A stretch of DNA of 25,029 nt from Bacillota bacterium (GTDB taxonomy: Bacteria > Bacillota > Clostridia > Clostridiales > Clostridiaceae), in contig JAEXSY010000313.1 in the NCBI GenBank assembly GCA_023440105.1, positions 1 to 25,029 of the forward strand, read 5' to 3'. The notes below the pieces were generated by a model. It made no database searches. It saw nothing but the letters and a program-made list of their open reading frames with translations, and was not told where the DNA came from. Below, piece by piece: positions 7,701 to 16,750 of this stretch. Position 1 is the first letter of the stretch; each line of letters opens with the position of its first letter. Position numbers and translations under genes: made by a program.

Positions 7701-9022
7701 GCGGATCTCTGCTGATACCAATCAGAAAGAGATGTCAGTAGCCATATAGATATTGGTGAAAAAGGATATATTCCCTTAACAATCACTTGATAGTACTTGT
7801 CCCAGTTGCTCCATATTCCTTTACTGTTTGTAGCTTCAATCCATTGATGTAGTTGATTGAATAATAATCTCTGATTTTCTTTTATTCTATCCTTCTCAAA
7901 ATACGAGTTTATATAATAATCAAAACTTTCATGATTATTCTTCTCAACTAAATTTGCAAAAATTGTTTCGAGGTTTGAAGATAAATAGATTTTTTCTCCT
8001 ACTTCATATCTTCCTATATACCTGCTTATATTTGAGGTTTTATTAACTCTTGCTAAATAAGTCTTCAAATCAGATTGAATAAATCCATTAAAGATTATTT
8101 TATTATTACTGTCCTGTATTGCTTCAAAAATTTGCTGTAGGGTTGAATCACCAGCTCTATTAGGATACTCTGATGCGTATTCAATATATCTTCCAAACTC
8201 ATCAAACAATATCAATATTTTGTTAAATTCGCCGGCATCTCCACAAAACTTATCAACTAGCTTACGTAGTACATCACCAGCTGATATACCTTCATCCCAT
8301 CTTATATATTCACCAGTAACTTCCTTATAAACATCATTCACTGCATTAAAGACACCATCAAGATATATGTTTTCATACATATAATGTTTTAAATCGCTAT
8401 GGTTTATATTATTCTTTTCTGCTGCTTCTTTAAACTCTTCGGTAAACTTATCAAAATTCTTAAAAACAAAATTACTTGCAATGTTATATGCTTTAGTAAA
8501 TTCCGCAAAGATCTCGTCACTATAACCATAATCCTTTAATATCCTTTTAGCACAATTTAGAACCTCATAATTCAAATTGAAATCTCTCATGCCATTTAGA
8601 ACAATTACGAAATTAGGTTTGGTTAATGAATCCTTTATATCTAGTGCCAAGTCATTATCAGCTCTGGATATATTAGTTATTATTGTTTTTGCAAGACTAC
8701 TCCCCTTTTTTTCTGAAAAGAGTTTTCCTAAAGTAACGGAAAGATGTGATTTTCCTGTACCATATCCAGCTATTGTTAGTAATATGGGATTACCTTCATC
8801 ACTATATAATCTATCTGCTAACAGACTCGTATATGTACATGTATCCATTAGCTTATGAGATTTAAATTCTACGTCATCATCTGTTACCCCAAAATAATTA
8901 GGTCCATGGAAAACAAAGTTAGATGCAATTTGATCTGCTCTACTATCATAATACCATTCGGTTTGTACTGCTCCACCAAAAATATTGTCTTTTCTTAGCT
9001 TTAACACTTCATTAATCTTCAT
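4772..9022 (-). CDS. Second BrxC/SspC-like large P-loop ATPase (C')
   Basis: A 1416-residue soluble ATPase. Walker A is AGYGTGKS at residues 85-92 and Walker B is KILILFDEFGR near 269-278. The region near 318-352 (SDLKTYLARV, then IGRYEVGEKIYLSSNLE) and a later YPFSPISIWLL block align by eye with the corresponding parts of the 1193-residue ATPase at 19704-23285 (IEGRFKEIYYTSNLT and CFPLNPISVFIL), so the two are paralogues. Both resemble BrxC of BREX and the SspC-type ATPase of PT systems. The rest is a long helical region rich in charged residues, probably a scaffold. GAGG lies 9 bases before the ATG. It is 13 bases downstream of the second DUF4007 gene, repeating the B-C gene pair found upstream. 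Exact role unknown: DNA translocation or remodelling for a PT-related complex is inferred. Confidence 0.75.
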   Translation of the reverse strand: MKINEVLKLRKDNIFGGAVQTEWYYDSRADQIASNFVFHGPNYFGVTDDDVEFKSHKLMDTCTYTSLLADRLYSDEGNPILLTIAGYGTGKSHLSVTLGKLFSEKKGSSLAKTIITNISRADNDLALDIKDSLTKPNFVIVLNGMRDFNLNYEVLNCAKRILKDYGYSDEIFAEFTKAYNIASNFVFKNFDKFTEEFKEAAEKNNINHSDLKHYMYENIYLDGVFNAVNDVYKEVTGEYIRWDEGISAGDVLRKLVDKFCGDAGEFNKILILFDEFGRYIEYASEYPNRAGDSTLQQIFEAIQDSNNKIIFNGFIQSDLKTYLARVNKTSNISRYIGRYEVGEKIYLSSNLETIFANLVEKNNHESFDYYINSYFEKDRIKENQRLLFNQLHQWIEATNSKGIWSNWDKYYQVIVKGIYPFSPISIWLLTSLSDWYQQRSALNFLINGFEALENEELHELGELPYIKPIDIIKGDLFQEILLAETEGRQKSEYCIQYEKMLTKYSDKLSYAEKDILAGILVTKLLRLRTKSKEECKLALAYITLYTDAQINDILQELENNQGIIVYDAKNNVYDFVEDATGIIDFNRMLTKKRSELNINIDLLFNQDICKRLEIDNNIVPEFAKKNFIVSNEWQYEISLIPISNIDNVFIRGLINDFEQKTTPDKPKGKLIYLYNNPEMGTEFINSVINLYNSAGLDNYPFIFILLDDKENDLLEVLKNDMISRRFTMEERMKFGRFIAKFDKEIEENLSNIFNSLVRQRLIIDSEGITNYSGRLGTVCNNKFEQLYTELIPFDFVGFNNKVISAAKKIHSSICKNIMSGMINYQWIQTQNKEVANRLQSLLVNSNSGWGVLNVSPTNTEITIPRNPKVKKLFDDMDNTLDCNGEIALGELRIKYTKPPYGLNDYAFSLLIAIYVHNRSYEARMEQSGSIVNSMLWSNSVFNEKALDYVIINNSKIKKINLAGYEAEYLSLLSKIEKNSDIEQCALLQEQLNKLQSEADVPEELKEKVRVCNSLLSIGFNYCNKVNMSLARMSGKLDKAIEGNNYIDVLKVIEESEEIESLIDDPNYSINGNQREEATKINRNARKHIEGTYENFLPRATCNSIAQVTRYENWMKSMSDLLKKLGYQELASKTLTRLREVTDNLEIIKEQQIAKELADSFLKKVNVGEFTSQEELLTIKKEGNTIIGNLNANSRLNKFVKEDLIKQIDKTLSVVERYLTVIVSKITEIFDMCYEIKNLREANELLAKIKYILSKKLREEDRTDVEAIGETLQDFVNNVEKALKVDNLLEQKEIFTNLLKNDIYEDVNGHIILEDMINDVDEEIKQLEEAWIRRYLSINLKDIKAYNVNECFNWLEDTKVLPYYLSNDTLDKYKSINNMINRRVTDLKVESIIVIFKELDIDEKKKCLEYLGDILAK

Positions 9023-9035
9023 AGAAATAATCCTC

Positions 9036-9875
9036 TCAAATTAAAAAGCTATATATTTTTTTTGACAAAGTCTCTTTATCAATATTCATCACAATAGTAA
9101 TAGGATTTAGTTGCTTATTTATAGTTATTAGGCCTTCATTCTTAAACTTTTCTAACACCTCAAAGGCGAATTCTTCACTCCATTGATATCCCCTATTCCA
9201 ACAAATTTTATGAAATATCTCATCAACGGTAAACTCAAGCCTATTATTGTCTGTTGATGTTAGTTCATCAACTAAAGTATAGCAATATCCATAAATTGAT
9301 TCTCTATCATACTTATCTACATTATAAATAATCCTCGAATTTGTTTTATCTGCATTGAATTCAATAAGATTTAAATCTTGAAATCCATTTTCAGACATAT
9401 AAGTATTCTTAAAAGGAGTCAATTTTACTTCACTTGCTGTTCCTAATACTTTTTTTATTTCTGCGGATAACAGCTCTAAGGAAATCTCATTTCCGAAATA
9501 CTCAGGAAATTTTCTAAATAACTCATTCCACATTTTCGCCCCATATATACTAGAGGTTAAATAATAGTTACATAATAATTTTGTTACCTTTTCCTGAAGA
9601 TATCTGTCTTCGTTTTTTACTACTTTACCAAATTCTGTTGTAAGAATTGTGTACTTATCGCCTTTCTTTTTATATCTTATCAAATTCATATATTGTGCAT
9701 ACTTAATTGCTGGTTCAACTTTACCAGATGACTTTCCTGTGGGTATTCCAGTTATCTCGAATATTTCTTCTTTAGATAGGCCTCCATATTCATCAGCTAT
9801 ATTTAGTATCCTCCCTATATTATCTAAATCTGGTGGAAAGGTCTGATGAAAATTTATACTATATTTTTCTTTCAA
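9036..9875 (-). CDS. Second DUF4007-type protein (SspB-like, B')
   Basis: About 279 residues from a TTG start at 9875, which has GGAG 8 bases upstream; the frame also allows a TTG at 9899 but that codon sits inside a hairpin without a ribosome site. The layout matches DUF4007: an N-terminal helical part (FHQTFPPDLDNIG), a winged-helix-like segment (SKEEIFEITGIPTGKSSGKV), then LTTEFGKVV..EDRYLQE and LCNYYLTSS, equivalent to LTKDFGEVI..DPYIEE and LLHYKLATN in the copy at 23301. It retains QDLNLI but lacks the nearby cysteines of the first copy. In Ssp PT systems the DUF4007 protein is, as I recall, the DNA nickase SspB. It is followed after 13 bases by a BrxC-like ATPase. Assignment to DUF4007 is by eye and less certain than for the first copy. 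Confidence 0.65.
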   Translation of the reverse strand: MKEKYSINFHQTFPPDLDNIGRILNIADEYGGLSKEEIFEITGIPTGKSSGKVEPAIKYAQYMNLIRYKKKGDKYTILTTEFGKVVKNEDRYLQEKVTKLLCNYYLTSSIYGAKMWNELFRKFPEYFGNEISLELLSAEIKKVLGTASEVKLTPFKNTYMSENGFQDLNLIEFNADKTNSRIIYNVDKYDRESIYGYCYTLVDELTSTDNNRLEFTVDEIFHKICWNRGYQWSEEFAFEVLEKFKNEGLITINKQLNPITIVMNIDKETLSKKIYSFLI

Positions 9876-9882
9876 ATAATCA

Positions 9883-9917
9883 TCTCCAATTGGAGACAAC
9901 AGCTATTAGCTGTTGTC
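9883..9917 (-). promoter_or_regulatory. Two overlapping hairpins at the dptH / B' junction, one hiding the ribosome site
   Basis: Directly after the dptH stop codon (9924) is a perfect 10-bp stem with a 3-base loop (9895-9904 with 9908-9917). It overlaps by two bases a second inverted repeat (9883-9896, arms TCTCC and GGAGA around AATT). The GGAGA arm is the ribosome site for the TTG start at 9875. On the minus strand no T-run follows, so it is not a standard terminator. Possible roles are translational coupling, attenuation or an RNA processing site that sets the level of the B'-C' pair. Confidence 0.55.
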
Positions 9918-9923
9918 TTGTTA

Positions 9924-12900
9924 TTATTCTTTAAGTATATCTATCAAAGCTTCAATTTCACCTTGGCTTACAAACATTGATTTTCCCCTCTTGAAAGTAG
10001 AAGTCTCTCCAGTTCTTAATAACAAATCTCCTTTTCCAAGTAATGATTCAGCTCCGCTACCATCTAATATTAATCCAGAAGCATTGGCATCTGCTACTCT
10101 TAAAGCTACTCTAGCTGTTAAATTGTTTCTTATCGGTGTCGTAATAATATCAGCTCTAGGGGTTTGAGTGCATATTATAAGGTGTATTCCCGCCGCTCTT
10201 GCCAATTGTGATAGGCTTTTAATATATGATTCGAATTTTTTAACAGCTTCCTTGTTGTCTTCAATAAGTTGACCATATTCATCAATCACAAGTATTGTCC
10301 TTTTTAGTCTCTTATCTTTGTCTTGTATCTTTAAATTATAGTCAGCTATATTCTGGACCTTTTCATTCATAAACAAATCATATCTTCTGTCCATCTCTGT
10401 TTTTAAGCTGTCTAATATAGTCAAAGTATCATCTAATGTAACTGCAACTTTCTTTGTAAATGGACTTTCTCTAAAAGCTGTAAGTTCAACTCTCTTTGGA
10501 TCTATAAGTATCATTTCTACTTCTTCCGGAGTATATAAACACATGATGGAAGTAAGTATTGCAGCTAATAAAACGCTTTTACCACTACCAGTTTGTCCAG
10601 CTATTAATAGATGAGGGGTGTTGGAATCACTAAAATCGATTATCATTGGGCTTCCAACTATATCCGAACCCATTAATGCAATCATCCTATTTTTATAATT
10701 TGAAATTACATTAGGATTGGCATTTATATACTGTAATAAGTCTTTCATATAAACTGTTTGTCTTTTTTCTCTAACCATATCTAGCTTAAGATAGCCATCT
10801 TCAATAAACATTAGTGGTTTATCATTTAATTGCAACCATAACTGCATATCTGTCTTATGCTTATCTATTGAAGCTAGATTCACACCAGTTCCGAGTTCTA
10901 TAGAAGCTCTTACTATATCAGGTCCCTTTACATAGTTCTTGATAAAAACCTTTATATTTCTATACTCTAACTCATTCTTTAGAACTTTTAATTTGTGATC
11001 AATTATTTCTTCTTCATTCTCTATAGATTCATTCTCGATAGATTTAAATTTTTCTATAATACTATTGGATATTATACCTGTACAATCCTCTGCTCCTTTT
11101 AATCTGTCTTCTAATTCTTGATTATCTTTCCCGTCATCCTCAGCATCATATTTATCTGACTCTTCCTTAGTACCTACAGCGGCAATTTCTTCTAAAGGTT
11201 TCATTATAAAATCAGTAAAATTATCAATATTATCATCATTATCTATAAAAATCGGAATATCCCCATTGTTGGCCCTATCAAAATCAACTAAATTATTTAA
11301 TAAAATATCCTTTATGCATTTAGCGTATACTGATATATGATTAATTTCTATATCATCATCACATATAGTATCAGCATCATATGGCCTTGCACTTTCGACA
11401 TCGATCCAAAAAGTATATAAGATATTTGAAATGTCTATATGAAACCTTCCTTCATTAATACCATATAACTTTTTGTTTAATTCATTTATTATAGATTTAG
11501 GTATATTCTTATTATTAAATGATAATATTCTATATAGCTGATTAAACCAAAATCTACTTTGAACAGATTCACTACTTCTGTCCCATATCTTTGTAATTCG
11601 CTTAAAACCAGATTTTAATTGATCCTTAGCCTTTTGTACATGCATATCATTTTCCTTGGCTAATTTGCACTCTATAAGAGACAGTCTTATATTTATAGGA
11701 TATCCATCTTGTAAATCATTTTCTGACTTCAAAACCTCAAGTAGTAAAAAATCAGGCCTTTTTTTCACTTCCTTATAATCCTCTAAATCAAACTCCTCGT
11801 CAAAAAGATGACTATATGAATCAAGGCTTATAAGCTTTTTCAAGTAATAATTATCGTCAGATTTGCTTATTTTCTTTATTTCATTAACTAGTATATAGGC
11901 TAAGTAATTATTCACAGCTTCATCTGCAGGGTTAATTGCTTTCAATAGCTCTGCACCATCTAAATATCTTGCACTTTCAATGCAGAAACTTGCTGCTCTA
12001 CTACTTTCTTCTGTGGACCAACCTTCGAATTTCCTCTTAAGTCTGGTTGATAAAAATCTTTGTAAATCATCCACGTAGTTTTCCTTAGAGGAAATTGCGG
12101 TATTAAGTTCACCATAATAACCCTTACCAGTAGAAAAAGCAATTATTTTATTTTGATCAAAATTTAATATCTCAGTATCTACATTCTTATCTAATACAAC
12201 AACCCAGGTATTAAAATTATGAAAAATGTTGAAGATTTCTTTCATAGAATCTTCTAAAGTAACAGTTTGCACAAGCTTAAAGCCACTATCCTTTGCAATT
12301 TTATCATTGCAGTTTACTATTAATTGAGTATACAAATTGCTACATGCAAATTGCGGTTGACTTATTATCATTTTTCTTTCTGTAGCTTCGCTAGCGGTTA
12401 TTGGTAGGTAGACCATTGGATACCTATTCTCTATATTTACCTTTTCTTCAACTAAAAAAGAATCATCTTCCTCTGGCTTTAGTTGACAAGGGCTCATAAT
12501 GTCGCTTATGAAAACTATATCACTTTTATATAGAGACCGCTTTAGTCTATCTTGCAGGTTTTCAACTCTCCCATTACTAAGATCTAGATATATAGTTGAT
12601 ATCTCTATATCTACATTATCATCTTCTGTAAAGTTATTCTCAACCCAGTACTTCAGGTATCTAGACCCTTTACACTTGTAATCACGTGTATAAACTATAA
12701 TTTTTATTTTTAGTTTGCCACTCTTTGATAATATTTTTATAGAATTCTGAACGCCGTATATTATTTCTTTATAATCTTTTGGTTCATAAAAGGCTACTAC
12801 TACTCCATCCACCTTTGCTGGATAAGTTTTTATATATTCAGATATTACTTTTGATATATACATAGAAATTGGAGTTTTATTTGTAGTTAGTTTAATATCA

Positions 12901-15119
12901 TCAGTTTCTTCTTCACTTTCATCATAGTTAAGCTCAGAATCAAAATAATCATTATCAGATTCTCCAAATATCGAGTAAAATCCATAAGTCTTATCATAAG
13001 AAATTAACTTATCATTTTTTCCTACTAATGCATCAACAGGAGAAGTAATTGTGCTTAATTGGTCAAATCTATCAAATCTTGCACAATAATGGTCTTGCCT
13101 TATTCTCCCTTCAGTTTCTGTAATTTGATTATATATTTCTAGAAACCCATTAGTTAAATAAACATATCTTTCAACTATTTTTTCTAGCATTATAGGATGA
13201 TATGGTGGTATAATTGCTCCAATTATTGAGTCACTATATAAATTAGGATTATTCAAAATCATAAATGCCTTAATAATTAACTGCTCTTCATTATCAGTGA
13301 CCTTGTTGTCCATAATTAATTTTCTTGTTTCCTTCAAAAACTTTTGGTAATAGCTAAGGAAATCAATTAGAACATTACTATTTTTAATACTATTGAAAAA
13401 ACCCTTATTTTTTATCTCTCTAATAAAATCATTAAAATACTTTCCTAGGGAAAATACATAATCATATAAAACGCTAGTAGGTTTCACTAAGTTATTACAT
13501 ATATTTTTATACATAAATGCACTTGTTTTTAGTTTATCAATAAAATTCTCGTAAGTTATAGTATTAATAAGTAAATCTACATCTTCACTCACAGCTATTG
13601 GCACAGTACTTTCGCATTGTGTTACTACAGTAAAATCATTAGAGCTTAAATAATCAAAAGCCTTCATCCAAGGTTCTGAATCTAGTATATTCCATCTATA
13701 CTCAAATTCTTTTACTTCTCCATTATCATCGAAAAAACGATATTCCATATCTATTTTTGATTTAGTTTCTGAATTAGGTGTTGACTTTAGTATTCCACTA
13801 TCAATAAGCTCCTTTATACTTTCGTGCCTAAATGGATAAATAGTTTTAACATTGTTTTTATCATTTATCTTTGAAATAAGGCTAATCTCGAATAGCTCTC
13901 CGTCTCTTGTTGACAGGTTTAAATCAATTATTAGACTTTCTATACCACCTAAAAAGTAGCACATGGTTAACCACTTATTAGCTAACTCTTCATTATTAAC
14001 ATTATTATCATCTGATATCCTAGTATTTGAGAGTCTTATAGACTTAATTTCTATTTCTATCTTTCTTATACTAAATTTACCATCCTTAATCTCATTTATT
14101 CCATCAAGTATTGGTAGTGATATAGCTTTAAACGGATCTCCTGTTAATACAGGTATAGCTTTTTTAGGATCTATTTTATCTACCTTGAGATTTAGAATTT
14201 TATCTAGTGCTAAAAAATCACACCTGAACAACTTCTCTTTAGATGATAGTATATTAATTCCCTTAATATAATTAGTTAGATCAACTTTAAATTCGTCAAG
14301 ATTATTATAGGTACTAAATCTAATATGCCACTCTGCATCTATATCTTTTTTGTATTTTTTATAATACTCATCTACTTTTTTATTTATTTGATTAAGATTT
14401 TTATCTTGCTGGTATTTTTCAATATTAATCCTTCTACTAAATTTGTAGGACTTTTCAAATATATCTTTTATCTGTTTCTGTTTTAGGCTTCCATTATTAC
14501 AGATATTAGGCATATTCCAATACTCATAAAGACTAGAATAAACATTGCTTATCAAGACTAAGAAATCTTCATTGTAATGTTTCTCTAAAAATTCACTTAG
14601 TAGAGCTAAATCCTTTTGTACAAATTTAAATAGAGTTTTGTAAATCGTATTAAAGATTATCTCTTCATCATCTTTTAGATTAACTCCTAACGCCTTAAGC
14701 AATTTTGAATATTCATCACCTACGTATGATTCTATGGTTGCCGGTGAAATAGTGTAAAATTCCTCTAATCCACCCTTATCTTCAACTTCTTCAGTTCCCA
14801 TTAGTAGAATCCACCTTTGTGAATTTTCTATAAAAGAGTCATTTCTCCACTTAGTTAAATTTTCATTAATCTCTACAAATCCACTTTTAGTCAGTTTATC
14901 TAAATCTTCCTCAAACAGATTTATATTTCTCCATACAAAGTACTTTTGTCTAGATAGCTTGCCTACAAAGTTATCAGCATACTTATTCTTTAAAAACTCG
15001 CAAACCTCTAAATAAACCTTTGGTGAATTGAAGCTCTCTAATTTTATTAGAGAAAAATCGATTTCATTGCCATACTGATTTTCTATAAGTTTTATAACAA
15101 TATTTATATAGGCTTTCAT
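9924..15119 (-). CDS. dptH: DptH-like PT-dependent restriction protein: nuclease plus FtsK/HerA motor
   Basis: A 1731-residue protein, the size expected of DptH (DndH). The C-terminus is an FtsK/HerA-type DNA translocase: Walker A GQTGSGKS at 1508-1515 in the FtsK context PHLLIAGQTGSGKSVLL, the ILIDPKRVELTAF block, Walker B TILVIDEYG at 1608-1616, then ARAAGIHLIICTQTPRADII and ESLLGKGDLLL. Further upstream is a PD-(D/E)XK-like signature, P1122-D1123 followed by E1150-C-K1152 (RPDFLLLEV ... LSLIECKLA), so this subunit may both move on and cut DNA. Residues 1-1100 are unassigned, with acidic segments. GGGAGG lies 8 bases before the ATG and the start overlaps the dptG stop (TAATG), so the two are translationally coupled. 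In Dnd systems DptFGH restrict DNA lacking PT. The FtsK part is certain, the DptH name likely. Confidence 0.8.
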   Translation of the reverse strand: MKAYINIVIKLIENQYGNEIDFSLIKLESFNSPKVYLEVCEFLKNKYADNFVGKLSRQKYFVWRNINLFEEDLDKLTKSGFVEINENLTKWRNDSFIENSQRWILLMGTEEVEDKGGLEEFYTISPATIESYVGDEYSKLLKALGVNLKDDEEIIFNTIYKTLFKFVQKDLALLSEFLEKHYNEDFLVLISNVYSSLYEYWNMPNICNNGSLKQKQIKDIFEKSYKFSRRINIEKYQQDKNLNQINKKVDEYYKKYKKDIDAEWHIRFSTYNNLDEFKVDLTNYIKGINILSSKEKLFRCDFLALDKILNLKVDKIDPKKAIPVLTGDPFKAISLPILDGINEIKDGKFSIRKIEIEIKSIRLSNTRISDDNNVNNEELANKWLTMCYFLGGIESLIIDLNLSTRDGELFEISLISKINDKNNVKTIYPFRHESIKELIDSGILKSTPNSETKSKIDMEYRFFDDNGEVKEFEYRWNILDSEPWMKAFDYLSSNDFTVVTQCESTVPIAVSEDVDLLINTITYENFIDKLKTSAFMYKNICNNLVKPTSVLYDYVFSLGKYFNDFIREIKNKGFFNSIKNSNVLIDFLSYYQKFLKETRKLIMDNKVTDNEEQLIIKAFMILNNPNLYSDSIIGAIIPPYHPIMLEKIVERYVYLTNGFLEIYNQITETEGRIRQDHYCARFDRFDQLSTITSPVDALVGKNDKLISYDKTYGFYSIFGESDNDYFDSELNYDESEEETDDIKLTTNKTPISMYISKVISEYIKTYPAKVDGVVVAFYEPKDYKEIIYGVQNSIKILSKSGKLKIKIIVYTRDYKCKGSRYLKYWVENNFTEDDNVDIEISTIYLDLSNGRVENLQDRLKRSLYKSDIVFISDIMSPCQLKPEEDDSFLVEEKVNIENRYPMVYLPITASEATERKMIISQPQFACSNLYTQLIVNCNDKIAKDSGFKLVQTVTLEDSMKEIFNIFHNFNTWVVVLDKNVDTEILNFDQNKIIAFSTGKGYYGELNTAISSKENYVDDLQRFLSTRLKRKFEGWSTEESSRAASFCIESARYLDGAELLKAINPADEAVNNYLAYILVNEIKKISKSDDNYYLKKLISLDSYSHLFDEEFDLEDYKEVKKRPDFLLLEVLKSENDLQDGYPINIRLSLIECKLAKENDMHVQKAKDQLKSGFKRITKIWDRSSESVQSRFWFNQLYRILSFNNKNIPKSIINELNKKLYGINEGRFHIDISNILYTFWIDVESARPYDADTICDDDIEINHISVYAKCIKDILLNNLVDFDRANNGDIPIFIDNDDNIDNFTDFIMKPLEEIAAVGTKEESDKYDAEDDGKDNQELEDRLKGAEDCTGIISNSIIEKFKSIENESIENEEEIIDHKLKVLKNELEYRNIKVFIKNYVKGPDIVRASIELGTGVNLASIDKHKTDMQLWLQLNDKPLMFIEDGYLKLDMVREKRQTVYMKDLLQYINANPNVISNYKNRMIALMGSDIVGSPMIIDFSDSNTPHLLIAGQTGSGKSVLLAAILTSIMCLYTPEEVEMILIDPKRVELTAFRESPFTKKVAVTLDDTLTILDSLKTEMDRRYDLFMNEKVQNIADYNLKIQDKDKRLKRTILVIDEYGQLIEDNKEAVKKFESYIKSLSQLARAAGIHLIICTQTPRADIITTPIRNNLTARVALRVADANASGLILDGSGAESLLGKGDLLLRTGETSTFKRGKSMFVSQGEIEALIDILKE

Positions 15120-16750
15120 TACTGAACCTCCCTTTCTCTGTAGGGATTAATAACAATAGCAGTAGCATCTGATAAGTCTTTCAAAAATCCATTAGTTCTA
15201 AGCATCAACTGAAAATTCTCAAGATTTTTTTGTAAAAATGGTAATTCTTTATCCTCCACACCATATTTCCTCATATGCTCACTATACTGCTTTGAACCAA
15301 TTACTATGGTGTAATGCTCATATAACTTCTCCATAAATGTATCCAATGTTATTTTAGAATTAGGAGGGACTAAAGAAAGTACTAAGAACTTTATTATATT
15401 ATCTGTTAATGTAAATCTCATGTTATCCCCTCTAAGTGGAATAATTAATCCTATATCCTTTCCCATTTTCCTAAGTAGCTTATGTGAATCATCATATGCA
15501 TCTTTTAACATTTTAATATCTGACTTTTCTTTTTTATCAATTAGATTATAATTATCTCCTAATTTATCCTTCTTAATATCTAACATCTTATCTAGAGTGA
15601 TAATCATAGATTCTTCTATACTCTTATACATATCAACAGCTAATTTTTTAATTTTATAATCTACCTCTGAAGTACTTTGGACGTGAATAACCCATGCTGG
15701 CTTTATTTTTACCTCTGACGTAATTGCAGCACTTTCTGTCATCATATTTAGTGTCTGAAAAACAACTGCAGTAGATAATAGGTCTATCTTATCTAATTGA
15801 TCCATATCATTACGTAATAATAAGTCCAGCTCCTCTACTGAGTATATAGATCTTCTCTCATAATTACTTGATATCCACTTACAATCACCCTCTACCGCAA
15901 GATAATTTTTCAAATCCTTAATATCATCAAAACTTTCGCCGTTACTTTTTCTTGATTCTTTACAAAGAAACTCATACCATGTATTAAGTATCCAGCTTGA
16001 TAAGTACTCAAATTGGTTAAAGTTATCTATCAAATCAGTTAATGATTTAGTAATTTGAGTTTTATATATATTTGCTTTTGATGAATCGCTATTTTTAATA
16101 GCTTTTAACCCCTGCATAATATGAAGGTAATACACTTCCCCCCCTCTTGCCAAAAAGTTATGCTCCTTGAACTCAAAGCCTTTATCAACTTTTATATCTA
16201 CAAAATTAGATGTATAAAAATTAAGACCTTGCCTATCTGATTTTTTACCCATTGCCTCACATAAAATAGTGGATTTACATATTGGTAACATAGATTTAGC
16301 AAACCACCCTCTGTTCCCGGAAAAGGCAGTAAATCCCAAGAATAAATCTCTTATAATGTTTAATACCCTATCTTCTGGAATTTCTTCTGCATACATGCGT
16401 TTTTTTAAAATATTCTTCAACTTATCATTGGCTTCTTTATCAATACTGTACCTATTATCACTCTTACTTTTATCAAAATATATAAATCTCTTTAGTGCAA
16501 TATTGGGCTCCAATTTATACTTGACTATACTGTTAAGACCTGACTCATCATCTATGGTAATATTTCCCCAACTATCCTTATTATTCTTTATACTCTTTAC
16601 TCCCATAAAAACCAGCAAAAACTCTATTAGATATTCATAATAGGTTTGAGAATTCCTTATCCTTCTTCCATATGCCATAATTTGTAAATTCTGCTTTTCT
16701 ACGCTTTCTGATTCGAAATTTGATTTACTAGGGAATATATTTAATTCCAT
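15119..16750 (-). CDS. dptG: DptG-like PT-dependent restriction subunit
   Basis: A 543-residue protein from the ATG at 16750 (MELNIFPSKS), chosen because AGGTGG lies about 5 bases upstream; the frame is open to 16783 but that ATG has no ribosome site. I see no catalytic motif, signal peptide or membrane span. The product is mostly helical with many lysines and a central block (ARGGEVYYLHIMQGLKAI, then LSSWILNTWYEFLCKES). Identification as DptG/DndG rests mainly on position between a DptF-like ATPase and the DptH-like motor, and on fitting size. Its start overlaps dptF by 23 bases and its stop overlaps the dptH start by one base, implying a stoichiometric three-subunit complex. If not DptG, it is a partner subunit of the same complex. 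Confidence 0.6.
   Translation of the reverse strand: MELNIFPSKSNFESESVEKQNLQIMAYGRRIRNSQTYYEYLIEFLLVFMGVKSIKNNKDSWGNITIDDESGLNSIVKYKLEPNIALKRFIYFDKSKSDNRYSIDKEANDKLKNILKKRMYAEEIPEDRVLNIIRDLFLGFTAFSGNRGWFAKSMLPICKSTILCEAMGKKSDRQGLNFYTSNFVDIKVDKGFEFKEHNFLARGGEVYYLHIMQGLKAIKNSDSSKANIYKTQITKSLTDLIDNFNQFEYLSSWILNTWYEFLCKESRKSNGESFDDIKDLKNYLAVEGDCKWISSNYERRSIYSVEELDLLLRNDMDQLDKIDLLSTAVVFQTLNMMTESAAITSEVKIKPAWVIHVQSTSEVDYKIKKLAVDMYKSIEESMIITLDKMLDIKKDKLGDNYNLIDKKEKSDIKMLKDAYDDSHKLLRKMGKDIGLIIPLRGDNMRFTLTDNIIKFLVLSLVPPNSKITLDTFMEKLYEHYTIVIGSKQYSEHMRKYGVEDKELPFLQKNLENFQLMLRTNGFLKDLSDATAIVINPYREREVQ

Noticed and set aside
5136..8858. Several short plus-strand open frames inside the large ATPase gene (for example 6948-7208 and 8577-8858)
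   Set aside because: They are antisense to a clearly coding minus-strand gene with Walker motifs, lack ribosome sites and have low-complexity hydrophobic content typical of shadow frames.
11960..12142. Short minus-strand frame inside dptH in another phase
   Set aside because: It is nested within the continuous DptH-like frame and has no ribosome site or recognisable motif.
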